In this document: positions 18,303 through 27,672 of the stretch, one piece after another | Position numbering within the stretch: position 1 is the first letter of the stretch | Layout: each line of letters begins with the position of its first letter | Assembly (NCBI GenBank): GCA_963751165.1 | Contig: CAVVTP010000016.1 | Coordinates: forward strand, 124,001-188,000 | DNA: 64,000 bases | Reading direction: 5' to 3' | Source: Roseiarcus sp963751165 | GTDB taxonomy: Bacteria > Pseudomonadota > Alphaproteobacteria > Rhizobiales > Beijerinckiaceae | The notes under the pieces: model-generated | The model's database searches: none | What the model saw: the letters and a program-made list of their open reading frames with translations, nothing else | What the model was told of the DNA's origin: nothing | Position numbers and translations under genes: made by a program

Positions 18303-18807
18303 CTAGCGCGTGGGCCCGTAGGCGCCGCGCCAGTGCGCCAGCGCCGGCTCGTCCGAGCCTTCCTGGAGGCTGACGACCGCGCCGAGCACGATCGCGTGCG
18401 AATGGCGTTCGATCACCTCCTCGATCAGGCAGTCGAAGGCGGCGAGCGCGTCGGCGAGGATCGGCGCGCCTGTCGCGAGCGTGATCCAGCGGGCGTCGGC
18501 GAAGCGGCGCGGACCGTGCACGCCGCCGCGTCCGCTGAAGCGATGCGCCAGCGCCTCGTGCCGCGAGGAGAGGAGGTTGACCGAGAAGGCGCGCGTCTCC
18601 CGCAGGGCTCGTCAGCGTCGAGGACGAGCGCGAAAGACAGATGAACAGCGTCGGCGGCGTCAGCGACAGGGAGGCGATCGAAGTGACGGTGCAGCCGACG
18701 CGCTCGTCTCCGTCGCCGCAGGCGACGATCGCGACGCCCAGGGAAAGCGCCCGCATCGCGTGCCGGAAGGCTCCGCTGTCGGCATGATGGAGGCGCCGTT
18801 CGCTCAC
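18303..18807 (-). CDS. Flavin reductase family protein (one frameshift)
   Basis: About 167 residues when joined. The first frame (MSERRLHHADSGAFRHAMRAL...VTSIASLSLTPPTLFICLSRSSSTL) is the FMN-binding split-barrel of HpaC-type flavin reductases; one extra C in CCC at about 18606-18610 breaks it, and the next frame continues RETRAFSVNLLSSRHEALAHRFSG and ends in the conserved HSHAIVLGAVVSL and HWRGAYGP. Such enzymes reduce free flavin with NAD(P)H for a partner monooxygenase; no partner gene is adjacent. Confidence 0.8.
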
Positions 18808-19272
18808 GCTGCGGCCTCGACCAGTCGTTCGCGCGCGCCGTGCATGGATGATCCTTCTCGCCGCCGTTCAATGCTGCCGCGGGTCTCTCGATCATGGGGC
18901 AGCGCTGCGGCCCAATTGCGGCGGGGAGGGGGCGGAAGTCGAGGATTGCGGCCTGGGTGACACGGTTAGAGCGGGATGACTTCAAACCGACCGGGCTCCT
19001 GCGCCGCTCCGTTCGGAGGACCGGCAGTTGAGCGATGGCGGCGCCATTTCGCCGTCCCCGATCGCGGGCCTTTCGCTGACAGGACGCCGCCGCGCTGTCG
19101 AAACTCGCTGTTACCGCGAATCCCCCGCTGTTCCGCCTGCAGCCGCGATTTCCGACCAGGACTATGAACTTGCGAGCGTTTTTGGTCGTAGGAGCCGCGG
19201 CGGAGGCGCCCGTTTGGCGAAATCCGCTGTTTTTGCCGCTGTTACCAGCGAATCCGGCGCTCGAGGGGCTGG
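18808..19272. other. Non-coding gap between flavin reductase and pgeF
   Basis: About 465 bp with no gene I can support on either strand. It contains a recurring theme (TCGCTGTTACCGCGAAT near 19107 and CGCTGTTACCAGCGAATC near 19237), which looks like degenerate copies of an intergenic repeat. Confidence 0.5.
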
Positions 19273-20049
19273 CTACGTCAGCGCAATCGCCGAGACGAGC
19301 CGGCCGTAGTCGGACTCCTTGCGATGTGTCGTCCGGCGGTAGCTGAAGAAGAGCTCGTCGTCGGCGTAGGTGTCGAGCCCGAGGTCCTCGAAGCGGCCGA
19401 CGCCGGCGCGGGCGGCCCGCTCCGCGATATAGGCCTTGAGGTCGAACATCGAATGGCCGGCCCGGCGGCTCGGAATGAAGAATTGCCCTCCGTCTTCGCC
19501 TGCTGCGGCGAAGGCGCCGACAAACTCGGGGCCGACTTCATACGACGCTTGCGCGATGCAGGGGCCTAGCGCCGCCGCGATGTCGCTCCGCCTCGCGCCA
19601 AGCCGCGCCATCGCGGCGACGGTCGCCTCGACGATGCCGGTGAGCGCCCCCTTCCAGCCGGCGTGCGCAGCCCCGACAACGCGCGCCTTCGGATCGGCGA
19701 ACAGAATCATGCCGCAGTCGGCGCCGGTGACGCCGAGCGCGAGTCGGGGGGTCGCGGTAACGACGCCGTCGCAGCGCGGCCTGGCGTCCGCGGCCCAATG
19801 GTCGGAGACTGCGACCGCGTCCGCGGAGTGGACCTGGTAGGGCACCGCCAGGCGATCCGCCGCAAGGCCGAGCGCAGCGGCCATCCTGGCGCGGTTTTCG
19901 GCCACCGCCTCCGGCGAATTGCGTGAGCCGACCCCGCCGTTGAGCGAGGCGTAGACGCCGCTGGAGACGCCGCCGCTTCGGGTGAAGAAGGCGTGCGCCA
20001 CTCCCGGCAGCTTCAAGGAAGCGGCGGAGAGGAAGGGAGCGGGGCTCAC
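19273..20049 (-). CDS. pgeF: Laccase-domain purine nucleoside phosphorylase (YfiH/PgeF)
   Basis: 258 residues, GTG start that overlaps the midA stop (GTGA). The Cu/Zn-site ligands of the family are present: His in QVHSADAV, Cys in TGADCGMILF and His in GAAHAGWKGAL. Members of this family have been described as broad purine nucleoside phosphorylases/adenosine deaminases and as PgeF, which removes mis-incorporated L-Ser from peptidoglycan precursors. Last gene of the lgt-midA-pgeF operon, an order common in this bacterial group. Confidence 0.9.
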   Translation of the reverse strand: MSPAPFLSAASLKLPGVAHAFFTRSGGVSSGVYASLNGGVGSRNSPEAVAENRARMAAALGLAADRLAVPYQVHSADAVAVSDHWAADARPRCDGVVTATPRLALGVTGADCGMILFADPKARVVGAAHAGWKGALTGIVEATVAAMARLGARRSDIAAALGPCIAQASYEVGPEFVGAFAAAGEDGGQFFIPSRRAGHSMFDLKAYIAERAARAGVGRFEDLGLDTYADDELFFSYRRTTHRKESDYGRLVSAIALT

Positions 20050-21140
20050 GCCGTCTTGCCCCGGGCGGGCTGAAAGCCCGGCGGGGGCGGCAGCTTGCGG
20101 CTCGCGACCGCCATCGTCTTGAAGAGGGCCCCCATCTCGCCCTTGCCCTTTCCGACAAGGCGGTCGCGGGTGTGCTTGAGCTCCTCGGCCCGCTCCGGGT
20201 CCGCCCGGTCGGCCAGCGCTTTGGTCCTGAGGTCGATGCCGATCGCTCGCAGGAAATCCCCCTGGTCGATCGGCCCGTAGACCGCCGCCCCGGCGGCGTT
20301 GGCGCTGCGCGCCATGGCGGCGAAATCCACATGGGCGGTGAGATCGCAGTCCCCCGGCGCGGCGAGAGGGTCGACATAGCGGTGCGCCCGCAGGGCCTGA
20401 AGGGTGTCGCCGAGCCCCGTGACCGAGTGGCCATAGTCGACGAGCAAAGCCGCACCGCCCTGCTTGACCAGCCGCGCGCCGAGTTCGAACATGAACCGGT
20501 GACCCGAAGGGTTCACCTCGAGCACCTCGCCGTTCGGCGCGTTTCCCTGGATGTAAGGCTCAGGCGTCTTGGCGACATCGAAGACAAGATTGCCTTCGCC
20601 GCTGACGCGCACCGTGCGCTCTCGCCACTGCCCGCCGACCCGCACGAACTGCCGTACGGGCAGAGCGTCGAGGAATTCGTTGCCGATGACGATCGAAGGC
20701 CCGGCGGGAATTTCTCCGAGCTTCTGCGCCCACGCGACGGCCACTCCGCTGTCGAGCAGGAGCTCATGCTGCATCGTGGCCAATGTCGGACTCGACTCCA
20801 TGAGCCAGACGTCGAGGGCAGCGCGGAACTCCGGCACGATCCGGGCCGCCCGAAGCGCGTCGCTCATCAACGTGCCGCGGCCGGGACCGAGCTCGACCAG
20901 ATGGACGGGGTTCGGCGAACCCATGCTCGACCACACTTCCGCCGCCCATAGGCCGATGAGCTCGCCGAACATCTGCGAAATCTCCGGCGCTGTGGTGAAG
21001 TCGCCGCTCGCGCCGAACGGGTTGCGGTTCATGTAATAGCCAAGCTCGGGATGGGTGAGCGCGATCGCCATGTAGCGTTCGACCGTAATCGGCCCGTTCT
21101 GCGCGATCAGCGCCTTGATCTCGTCGAGCAGGATCGTCAT
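20046..21140 (-). CDS. SAM-dependent methyltransferase, MidA/NDUFAF7 family
   Basis: 364 residues from the ATG that overlaps the lgt stop (ATGA); an earlier ATG at 21149 is possible. The family signature ITVERYMAIALTHPELGYYMNRNPFGASGDFTTAPEISQMFGELIG opens the protein and the SAM-binding motif is VELGPGRGTLM. The human homologue NDUFAF7 methylates an arginine of NDUFS2 during complex I assembly; the bacterial role is less clear. Translationally coupled at both ends, with lgt before and pgeF after. Confidence 0.9.
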   Translation of the reverse strand: MTILLDEIKALIAQNGPITVERYMAIALTHPELGYYMNRNPFGASGDFTTAPEISQMFGELIGLWAAEVWSSMGSPNPVHLVELGPGRGTLMSDALRAARIVPEFRAALDVWLMESSPTLATMQHELLLDSGVAVAWAQKLGEIPAGPSIVIGNEFLDALPVRQFVRVGGQWRERTVRVSGEGNLVFDVAKTPEPYIQGNAPNGEVLEVNPSGHRFMFELGARLVKQGGAALLVDYGHSVTGLGDTLQALRAHRYVDPLAAPGDCDLTAHVDFAAMARSANAAGAAVYGPIDQGDFLRAIGIDLRTKALADRADPERAEELKHTRDRLVGKGKGEMGALFKTMAVASRKLPPPPGFQPARGKTA

Positions 21141-21955
21141 CTGCTCCACCTCCTGCTGAGGCTTGAGGCTATCAATCCGAGCCCGATGACGATGAGCGGA
21201 GCCGACAGGACCATTCCCATGGTCAGTCCGCGTCCCAGGTCTTCGAGTTGCGGATCCGGCTCGCGGAAGAACTCGCTGAAGATACGCGCCATTCCGTAAA
21301 GGACGCCAAACGCGCCGGCGATGAGCCCGGGCTTTTTCAGCGCGCCCATTCGCGCGAGGGCGAAAAGGATGACGAAGGCGAGCGCGCCCTCGAGCAACGC
21401 CTCGTAAATCTGGCTCGGATGGCGCGGCAGGCCGTCAGTCCCCGGGAACACTACTGCCCAGGGCACGTCGGTCGGGCGGCCCCACAGCTCCGGGCGGATG
21501 AAATTGGCGATGCGGCCGAAGAACAGGCCGATAGGGGCGGCCAACCCACAGAGGTCCATCACGGTCAGCGCCGGAGCGCGATAGCGGCGGGCGAAGAGGA
21601 TCATGCCGACGAAGGCGCCGATCAGGCCGCCATGGAAGGCCATGCCGCCTTGCCAGATCTTGAACATGTCGAGCGGATGGGCGAGAAAGTATCGCGGATC
21701 GTAGAACAGCACGTCGCCGAGCCGGCCGCCTATGATCACCCCGAAAGCGCAGTATACGAGAAGGTCGTCGATGCTGTCCGCGCTCGGCCGTTTCGCGCAG
21801 CCCCAGTAGCGGTCATTCGACACGACCCTGCGGATGAGCAGCCAGCCGAGCACGAGGCCCGCGATATAGGCGAGCGCGTACCAGCGGATGGCCAGAGGTC
21901 CCCACCGCACGAGAACGGGATTGATCGCCGGAAAGGGCAGGACGAACGTCGGCAT
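21137..21955 (-). CDS. lgt: Phosphatidylglycerol-prolipoprotein diacylglyceryl transferase
   Basis: About 272 residues from ATG 21955 (MPTFVLPFPAINPVLV); an ATG 13 codons earlier is less likely. Multi-pass inner membrane enzyme that transfers diacylglycerol from phosphatidylglycerol to the lipobox Cys of prolipoproteins. The Lgt signature GRIANFIRPELWGRPTDVPWAVVFP and the WQGGMAFHGGLIGA motif are complete. First of the tightly coupled lgt-midA-pgeF genes, preceded on the same strand by the sulfotransferase-like gene after 35 bp. Confidence 0.95.
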   Translation of the reverse strand: MPTFVLPFPAINPVLVRWGPLAIRWYALAYIAGLVLGWLLIRRVVSNDRYWGCAKRPSADSIDDLLVYCAFGVIIGGRLGDVLFYDPRYFLAHPLDMFKIWQGGMAFHGGLIGAFVGMILFARRYRAPALTVMDLCGLAAPIGLFFGRIANFIRPELWGRPTDVPWAVVFPGTDGLPRHPSQIYEALLEGALAFVILFALARMGALKKPGLIAGAFGVLYGMARIFSEFFREPDPQLEDLGRGLTMGMVLSAPLIVIGLGLIASSLSRRWSR

Positions 21956-21990
21956 CGGCGCGACCCTGATGCGCCGTGGCCGGGACCACG

Positions 21991-22794
21991 TCAAGACCGG
22001 CCGGCGCGGTCGTCCACCTCCCGATCGTCGTTTCGCCGATCAATAGCGGCGGTTCCGAGCTTGTGCGCCGCGAGCTGATCATAGATCGGACGCGCCGCCG
22101 CTGCGAGCGGCTTGAGAATGTCCGGCAGTTCGTCGAACAGGATCTCAGGGCGCGGCGCGGCGAACTTTGTCGACCGCTGGACCGCATCGTACCAGGCAGG
22201 CGCCCAGACGCCATCGGTGGCGCGCTGGCCGGGCGCCCAGGACAGCATCGCGTCGTCGAACGGAACGCCGCAGGCGGCGCAGAGCTCCGACAACACGCCG
22301 CGTGGATCGGTCAATACGTCCTGGCTCTCGACCACTGGAGGGGCGCGGCCGAGCCTGTTCGCCGCGCGGTCGAACAGTTCGGCCTGGGCCGGCAGGCCGA
22401 TCTCATCGATGGTGAAATTGTCGCGCTTCGCTGAATAGGAGGCGAGCACCGCCTCGGGCGCGCGGATGAGAAAGGCGTTGACGAGGCCGTCGCACCATTC
22501 GCGGCCGAAGCCTGGCAACATATGATGGGTCATGTGTTTCTGGTACCAGACGGGCTTGTCGCCCGGCGGCGGTCCGACGAGAGCGTCCGCGACCTTGCGC
22601 CAGTCCGCCGGTTGGGAAGCGATCACCTCTCCGCGCATCGGGTGGAGGAGCCCAGTAGCGGCGAGATAGGCGGCGTAGAAAGGCTCGTCGGTCACCGCGC
22701 AATCCGCCCGCGCGCCAAATGAGCGCATCATCGCGGTCGAGATGTTGCGCGGACCCGACCACATGGCGATGCGCACAACCGGCGTGGCGATCAC
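21991..22794 (-). CDS. Sulfotransferase-like protein
   Basis: 267 residues from a GTG that overlaps the aminotransferase stop (GTGA). The N-terminal WSGPRNISTAMMRSFGAR is a P-loop-like 5'-phosphosulfate-binding motif as in sulfotransferases, followed by DEPFYAAYL and KHMTHHMLPG. Homologues are typically encoded next to, or fused with, branched-chain-aminotransferase-like proteins, including in plants; exactly that pairing is seen here. Reaction unknown; sulfonate transfer to a metabolite is one possibility. Confidence 0.75.
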   Translation of the reverse strand: MIATPVVRIAMWSGPRNISTAMMRSFGARADCAVTDEPFYAAYLAATGLLHPMRGEVIASQPADWRKVADALVGPPPGDKPVWYQKHMTHHMLPGFGREWCDGLVNAFLIRAPEAVLASYSAKRDNFTIDEIGLPAQAELFDRAANRLGRAPPVVESQDVLTDPRGVLSELCAACGVPFDDAMLSWAPGQRATDGVWAPAWYDAVQRSTKFAAPRPEILFDELPDILKPLAAAARPIYDQLAAHKLGTAAIDRRNDDREVDDRAGRS

Positions 22795-23750
22795 GGACTC
22801 CTCCCTTCTGCCTCCTCGGCCTCGAGCGCCTTGACCGCGGCGCGCAGGCGGCCCGTCACCGGTCCGGAGGCGTCGCTGGATGCCTGAGAAGCCTCGCCGA
22901 TCGTGCGCCCGTCGACCCGCGCTACGGGAACGAGGCCGGCGAAGGTCCCGGTGGTGAAGGCTTCGTCTGCCCCGTAGACGTCGAACAGCGAGAAGTCCTT
23001 TTCCAAAGCCGGCACGTCCGCGCGCCTCGCCGCCTGCAGCACGGCGGCGCGGGTGATACCGCCCAGACAATAGCCGCCGGCCGAGGTCCAGACCTCTCCA
23101 TTGCGCACGATGAAGAAATGGGTCGAATTGCAGGTGGCGACGAAACCGCGGTCGTCAAGCATCAGCGCCTCGTCCGCGCCCGCCTCCATCGCCTGGATGC
23201 AGGCGAGGACGCAGTTGAGCTTCGAGTGCGAATTAAGCTTCTGATCCTGCTCCGCGGGGCCGGTGCGCCGGATGTGCACGGTGAAAAGGTCGAGCCCGTG
23301 GGCGAACATTTCCGGCCGGGGCTGCTTCCACTCCGGGATGATGACGACGGTCGCGGCGCCGACCGTCAGGCGGGGATCCTGATACGGCGAGCGCTTGACG
23401 CCGCGCGTCACCATGAGCCGGATATGAACTCCGTCCGTCATGCCGTTGGCCTCGATGACATCGAACAACCGAGCCTTCAGGGCGTCGCGCCTCAGTCCGA
23501 TGTCGATTTTCAACATCTTTGCCCCATCCCACAGGCGGTCGAGATGACGGGACAGGAATGCCACGCGGCCATCGACGAGGCGCAGGCCCTCCCACACCCC
23601 GTCGCCGAGCACGAAGCCTGAATCAAACACCGACACCTTGGCATCTTCACGCGGCGTAAGCGCCCCGTTGACGCTGATCAGGACCGAGGCATTGCGATGA
23701 TCGTCGAGATAGTCCTGCGTTCCGGAGGAAGGGCGCGTGCGGTCGGGCAT
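22791..23750 (-). CDS. Class IV aminotransferase (branched-chain-like)
   Basis: 319 residues from the ATG at 23750. Fold-type IV PLP enzyme: SVFDSGFVLGDGVWEGLRL near the N-terminus, the HSKLNCVLACIQA stretch with the Schiff-base lysine, and DEALMLDDRGFVATCNSTHFFIV for PLP and phosphate binding. Could be a branched-chain amino acid or D-amino acid aminotransferase; the sequence alone does not decide. Head of a minus-strand operon with the sulfotransferase-like gene, lgt, midA and pgeF. Confidence 0.85.
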   Translation of the reverse strand: MPDRTRPSSGTQDYLDDHRNASVLISVNGALTPREDAKVSVFDSGFVLGDGVWEGLRLVDGRVAFLSRHLDRLWDGAKMLKIDIGLRRDALKARLFDVIEANGMTDGVHIRLMVTRGVKRSPYQDPRLTVGAATVVIIPEWKQPRPEMFAHGLDLFTVHIRRTGPAEQDQKLNSHSKLNCVLACIQAMEAGADEALMLDDRGFVATCNSTHFFIVRNGEVWTSAGGYCLGGITRAAVLQAARRADVPALEKDFSLFDVYGADEAFTTGTFAGLVPVARVDGRTIGEASQASSDASGPVTGRLRAAVKALEAEEAEGRSP

Positions 23751-23907
23751 GGTTCGCTTGATGTTTTCAGGGCGTACATCATGTCGGTCCGGGGCGGCGA
23801 CGGCAAGCGCGATTTCGCCGGCGTCGTCCGGGAGACTCCGGGAGACGAGGCGGCCTTGCCTTCGCCGCCGTGCTCGGGCAGGGAATGGGCCGAACCGGGC
23901 GCACGGA

Positions 23908-24914
23908 TGCCGCCAGGATCGGGCCGAACAGCATTGCGAAGCATCAGGCGCGTACAAGACTTCGCATGGCCGGTCATCGGCTTCGCCGCAGTGGCGGTTT
24001 CGTCATGGCTTCTGTTCAGGGAGCTGCACGGATTGTCGTTTGCCAGCCTGCGCAATGCGTTCGCCTCCATATCGCTTGGCCGCTGGCTGGCTGCGGTCGT
24101 ATCCACCTCGTTCGCCTATACGGCGCTCGCATGGTACGACCAGATCGCGCTCCGGCATCTCGGCCGGCGGCTGAGCTGGCGGTTCGTCGGGCTCGCCTCG
24201 TTCACCGCCTACGCCATCGCTCACAACATCGGCGCATCTGTGTTCTCCGGAGCCGTCATCCGCTACCGGGCCTATTCGACCAAGGGGCTCAGCGTCGGCG
24301 AAATCGGCGTTTTGGTCGCTTTCTGCTCGTTCACCTTCGCTCTCGGGGTGGCGACGCTCGGCGGCCTCCTGCTGCTAGTCCGCCCCGACCTGGCCGAGCG
24401 CCTCCCGGGCGCGCCGCTGTGGCTCGGCGAGGCGGCGGGGCTCGTGCTGATCGCGGCCCCTTCTCTGTTTGTGGTCGGCTCCCTCCTGCACTTCCGCCCG
24501 TTCAAGGTCGGCGGCTTTCAGCTCATCTATCCGCGCCCCCCGGTCGCGGCGCGGCAATTGCTGGCCGGCCCGCTGGAACTCGTCGGCGCGGCGGGCATCA
24601 TCTTTTTCGCCCTGCCGGCCGCGGCCAACCCCGGCTTCCTCGTGGTGCTCGGCGTCTTTCTCGCCTCGTTCTCGCTGGCGCTGGTCAGCCACGCGCCCGG
24701 CGGACTCGGGGTGCTTGAGATCGCGTTCCTCAAAGGAATGCCGGACATGCCGCAGGCCAATGTCGTGGCGGCGCTGCTCGTGTTCCGGCTTCTCTACCTG
24801 ATCCTGCCGCTCATCTTCGCGCTCGGCGTCATTCTTGTGTTCGAGCAGGACCGCTGGCGCGCGCTGATGCATTTCAGAGGAGGCCGCCCTCGTGCCGTCG
24901 GCGATCGCGATTGA
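23908..24914 (+). CDS. UPF0104 / lysylphosphatidylglycerol synthase-type membrane protein
   Basis: About 335 residues from ATG 23908; the frame is open to an ATG at 23781, so the start is uncertain. It has about eight hydrophobic segments and the LPG_synthase_TM (PF03706) hallmarks: YTALAWYDQIALRHLGRRLSW, AYAIAHNIGASVFSGAVIRYRAYS and SHAPGGLGVLEIAFL. It lacks the C-terminal aminoacyl-transferase domain of MprF, so it is the flippase-like module only. Inner membrane; possibly lipid transport. It overlaps pncA by 23 bp. Confidence 0.85.
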
Positions 24915-25530
24915 CGACAACGACGTTCTGCTGGCGATCGACCTGCAGGCCGATTTCATGCCGGGCGGGGCGCTGGCGGTCGACGAGGGAGATTCGGTCG
25001 TTCCGGCGGTGAATGCGCTCATGCGCCGTTTCACCCATGTCGTCGTGACGCAGGACTGGCACCCGAAGGGCCATGCCTCGTTCGCCTCTACCCACGGCGC
25101 CCAGCCCTTCGCCATAAAGCGCCTCCATTACGGCGACCAGACACTGTGGCCGGACCATTGCGTTCAGGGAACTGCGGGCGCGACGCTTCACCCCGGGCTC
25201 GACGCTGACAGCGCATTCCTCATCCTGCGCAAGGGCATGCGCCCCAACGTCGATTCCTATTCGGCCTTCGTTGAGGCGGACGGCAGGACGACGACGGGGC
25301 TTGCCGCGCTCCTGCGCGCGCGAGAGGCCAGGCGCGTCTTCTGCTGTGGCCTCGCGACCGATTATTGCGTCGCATTTTCCGCCCTCGACGCGCGCGAGGC
25401 AGGTTTTGAGAGCTTCGTCATCGAAGACGCTTGCCGGGCGATCGACGCCAACGAGTCGCTCGCCGCCGCCTGGGCGAAGATGAGCGCTGCGGAGGTCTGG
25501 CGCATCGAATCACGGGAAATTCTCAGCTGA
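24892..25530 (+). CDS. pncA: Nicotinamidase
   Basis: 212 residues, GTG start preceded by a strong AGAGGAGG site inside the upstream gene. Isochorismatase-fold amidohydrolase converting nicotinamide to nicotinate for NAD salvage. Catalytic Asp in LLAIDLQADFMPGGALAV, metal ligands in TQDWHPKGHASF, catalytic Lys in LRKGMRPNVDSYSAF, and nucleophilic Cys in CGLATDYCV. Overlap with the preceding membrane gene suggests co-transcription. Confidence 0.93.
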   Translation: MPSAIAIDDNDVLLAIDLQADFMPGGALAVDEGDSVVPAVNALMRRFTHVVVTQDWHPKGHASFASTHGAQPFAIKRLHYGDQTLWPDHCVQGTAGATLHPGLDADSAFLILRKGMRPNVDSYSAFVEADGRTTTGLAALLRAREARRVFCCGLATDYCVAFSALDAREAGFESFVIEDACRAIDANESLAAAWAKMSAAEVWRIESREILS

Positions 25531-25656
25531 CCCTCCATTGACCCAGCCTCTCGCCCTTGCGGTTAACCGCGGCTTAACCAGCCCGAACGCATTGACAAGG
25601 CGACAAGCGGCGCTCCGGGGTGGAGGGCGCTCGAAACCCCCGTCGCCAGCGTCGTC

Positions 25657-26349
25657 ATGATCAAACTCTACCATCACCCCTTTTGCCCGCATTCGCGCTT
25701 CGTTCGCCTTGCGCTGGGGGAGATGGGGATTGAGCCGAAGCTGATCGAGGAGCGGGCGTGGGAGCGGCGGCGCGAATTTCTGCTCATGGCCGCGGAAGGG
25801 GCGACGCCGGTGGTGATCGACGAGCAAGGCCCGGTCCTGGCGGGCGCGGACGTCATCGCCGAATATCTCGACGAGACACGCGGCCTCAGCCTAGGCGACC
25901 GTCGGCTTCTGCCCAATGATCCAGCTGGACGCGCGGAGGCCCGGCGGCTAATGGCTTGGTTCAACCTCAAGTTCTTCAACGAGTTGAGCCACTGGCTCGT
26001 CCGAGAGAAGATTTACAAGCGCTTCATGAGCGCTGAAGTCGGCGGCGGCGGCCCCGACATGAACGCCGTGCGCGCCGCGCGCTCCAATTTGCGTTATCAT
26101 CTGCGCTACATCGGCCACCTGATCAAGGCGCGCAACTGGCTTGCCGGCGACCGGCTGACCTACGCGGACCTCGCCGCGGCGGCCCATCTTTCCTGCCTCG
26201 ACTATTTGGGCGACGTGCAGTGGGACGAAAACGAAACAGCCAGGATCTGGTACGCGCGAGTGAAGTCGCGGCCCTCGTTCCGCCCCCTCCTGGCCGACCG
26301 CTTGCCGGGGAGCGCCCCGAGCGCGACATACGCCGATCTCGACTTCTAA
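25657..26349 (+). CDS. fzlA: GST-like protein, FzlA type
   Basis: 230 residues with an N-terminal thioredoxin-like domain (YHHPFCPHSRFVRLALGEMGIEPKLIEERAWERRREFL) and a C-terminal helical GST domain. Length, the WERRREFL segment, KFFNEL...EKIYKR and the terminal ADLDF tail agree with FzlA, the FtsZ-binding, catalytically inactive GST homologue needed for alphaproteobacterial division. A generic glutathione transferase is the alternative. queG follows immediately in an overlapping frame. Confidence 0.75.
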   Translation: MIKLYHHPFCPHSRFVRLALGEMGIEPKLIEERAWERRREFLLMAAEGATPVVIDEQGPVLAGADVIAEYLDETRGLSLGDRRLLPNDPAGRAEARRLMAWFNLKFFNELSHWLVREKIYKRFMSAEVGGGGPDMNAVRAARSNLRYHLRYIGHLIKARNWLAGDRLTYADLAAAAHLSCLDYLGDVQWDENETARIWYARVKSRPSFRPLLADRLPGSAPSATYADLDF

Positions 26350-27473
26350 CCGCGCTGAAGGAAAAGGCGCGGGCACTCGGCTTCGACGTCTGCCGCGCAA
26401 GCCCTGCAGAGCCAGCTCCTGGCGCTCACGAAGGCCTCGCTGCCTGGCTCGCCGAGGGCGCCCACGGCGACATGGGCTGGATGGCGGAAACCTTCGAGCG
26501 GCGGACGGATCCGCGCGCGCTCATGCCGGAAGCGAAGACCCTGGTCATGCTCGCTTTCAATTACGGGCCGGCCGGCGATCCCCTGTCGACGCTCGCCCTA
26601 AAGTCGGCCGGCGCAATCTCGGTCTATGCACGCGGCCGCGATTATCACGACGTCGTAAAGGGCAAGCTGAAGGAGCTGGCGGCGTTTCTTGTCGCCTCCG
26701 CGCGCCCCAAACGGGTTGACGTGAAGGTGTTCGTCGATACAGCGCCGCTGATGGAAAAGCCGCTCGCCGCGCGGGCCGGGATCGGCTGGCAGGGCAAACA
26801 CACCAATCTCGTGTCGCGCGAATTTGGCTCTTGGCTGTTCCTCGGGGCGATCCTTACCGATCTCGACCTTCCGCCGGACGAGCCGGAGACCGATCATTGC
26901 GGAACCTGCCGGGCCTGCCTGGACTCTTGCCCGACGCACGCGTTCTCCGCGCCCTACCGGCTCGACGCAAGGCGCTGCGTCTCGTATCTCACGATCGAAC
27001 ACACAGGGCCCATCCCGCGTGAATTGCGGAGCGCGATTGGCAACCGCATCTACGGCTGCGACGATTGCTTAGCCGTCTGTCCGTGGAACAAGTTCGCGCT
27101 GCTGGGGCGGGAGTCGAAGCTCGCCGCCCGGGATGACCTGAACGCTCCGCCCCTCGCCGACTTGGTCCTTCTAGACGACGACGCTTTCCGGAAGCGGTTC
27201 GCCGCAAGCCCGATCAAGCGCCTCGGGCGCGCGCGGTTCCTCCGCAACGTGCTGATCGCGATAGGAAACTCGCGGGATGCCGCGCTCGCTGAGGTCACCG
27301 CTGAGCGCCTCGACGACAAAGATCCACTGGTGCGCGGCTCGGCCGTGTGGGCACTGGCGCAATTGACGACGAAAGAGAAATTCAACGACGTGAACCAGAA
27401 ACGCGCCAAAGACGAGCACGACCCCATAGTCGCCCACGAGTGGCGTCTAGGCCTTCGCCCGCCAGTTCGTTGA
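26220..27473 (+). CDS. queG: Epoxyqueuosine reductase
   Basis: Last step of queuosine tRNA modification: cobalamin- and Fe-S-dependent reduction of epoxyqueuosine. Conserved sequence starts at about 26346 (LLTALKEKARALGFDVCR) and includes GDMGWMAETFERRTDPR, FVDTAPLMEKPLAARAGIGWQGKHTNLVS, two 4Fe-4S clusters (CGTCRACLDSCP and CDDCLAVCP) and a C-terminal HEAT-like repeat. No ATG or TTG lies near the conserved N-terminus; the only standard in-frame start is GTG 26220, which would overlap the upstream gene by 130 bp. The true start may be a rare codon or hidden by an indel. Confidence 0.92.
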   Translation: MGRKRNSQDLVRASEVAALVPPPPGRPLAGERPERDIRRSRLLTALKEKARALGFDVCRASPAEPAPGAHEGLAAWLAEGAHGDMGWMAETFERRTDPRALMPEAKTLVMLAFNYGPAGDPLSTLALKSAGAISVYARGRDYHDVVKGKLKELAAFLVASARPKRVDVKVFVDTAPLMEKPLAARAGIGWQGKHTNLVSREFGSWLFLGAILTDLDLPPDEPETDHCGTCRACLDSCPTHAFSAPYRLDARRCVSYLTIEHTGPIPRELRSAIGNRIYGCDDCLAVCPWNKFALLGRESKLAARDDLNAPPLADLVLLDDDAFRKRFAASPIKRLGRARFLRNVLIAIGNSRDAALAEVTAERLDDKDPLVRGSAVWALAQLTTKEKFNDVNQKRAKDEHDPIVAHEWRLGLRPPVR

Positions 27474-27483
27474 TTCCGTCTCT

Positions 27484-27672
27484 CTAGTGCGAAACCGCAG
27501 TCTCGGCCTTTTGCTTCAACCGCTCGATCTCGTCCTTCAGATGCAGCTTTTTCCGCTTCAGTTCGTGTACCTTGATGTCGTCTGCCGCCGGATGACTTTC
27601 TTCGGCTAGAATCGCCTCCTCAATCGCCTGATGACGGCGCACCAGCTCATTGAGATGCGAGTCAATCGACAT
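27484..27672 (-). CDS. DUF465 (YdcH-type) small protein
   Basis: 62 residues, MSIDSHLNELVRRHQAIEEAI...LKRKKLHLKDEIERLKQKAETA. A short charged helical hairpin typical of DUF465, very common in Alphaproteobacteria, function unknown. It converges on queG with 10 bp between stops. Confidence 0.85.
   Translation of the reverse strand: MSIDSHLNELVRRHQAIEEAILAEESHPAADDIKVHELKRKKLHLKDEIERLKQKAETAVSH

Noticed and set aside
15237..18644. Very long plus-strand open frame (1135 codons) antisense to alaS
   Set aside because: Shadow of alaS caused by high GC; the translation has no domain and is Arg/Gly/Asp-rich noise, while the minus strand encodes a full alanyl-tRNA synthetase.
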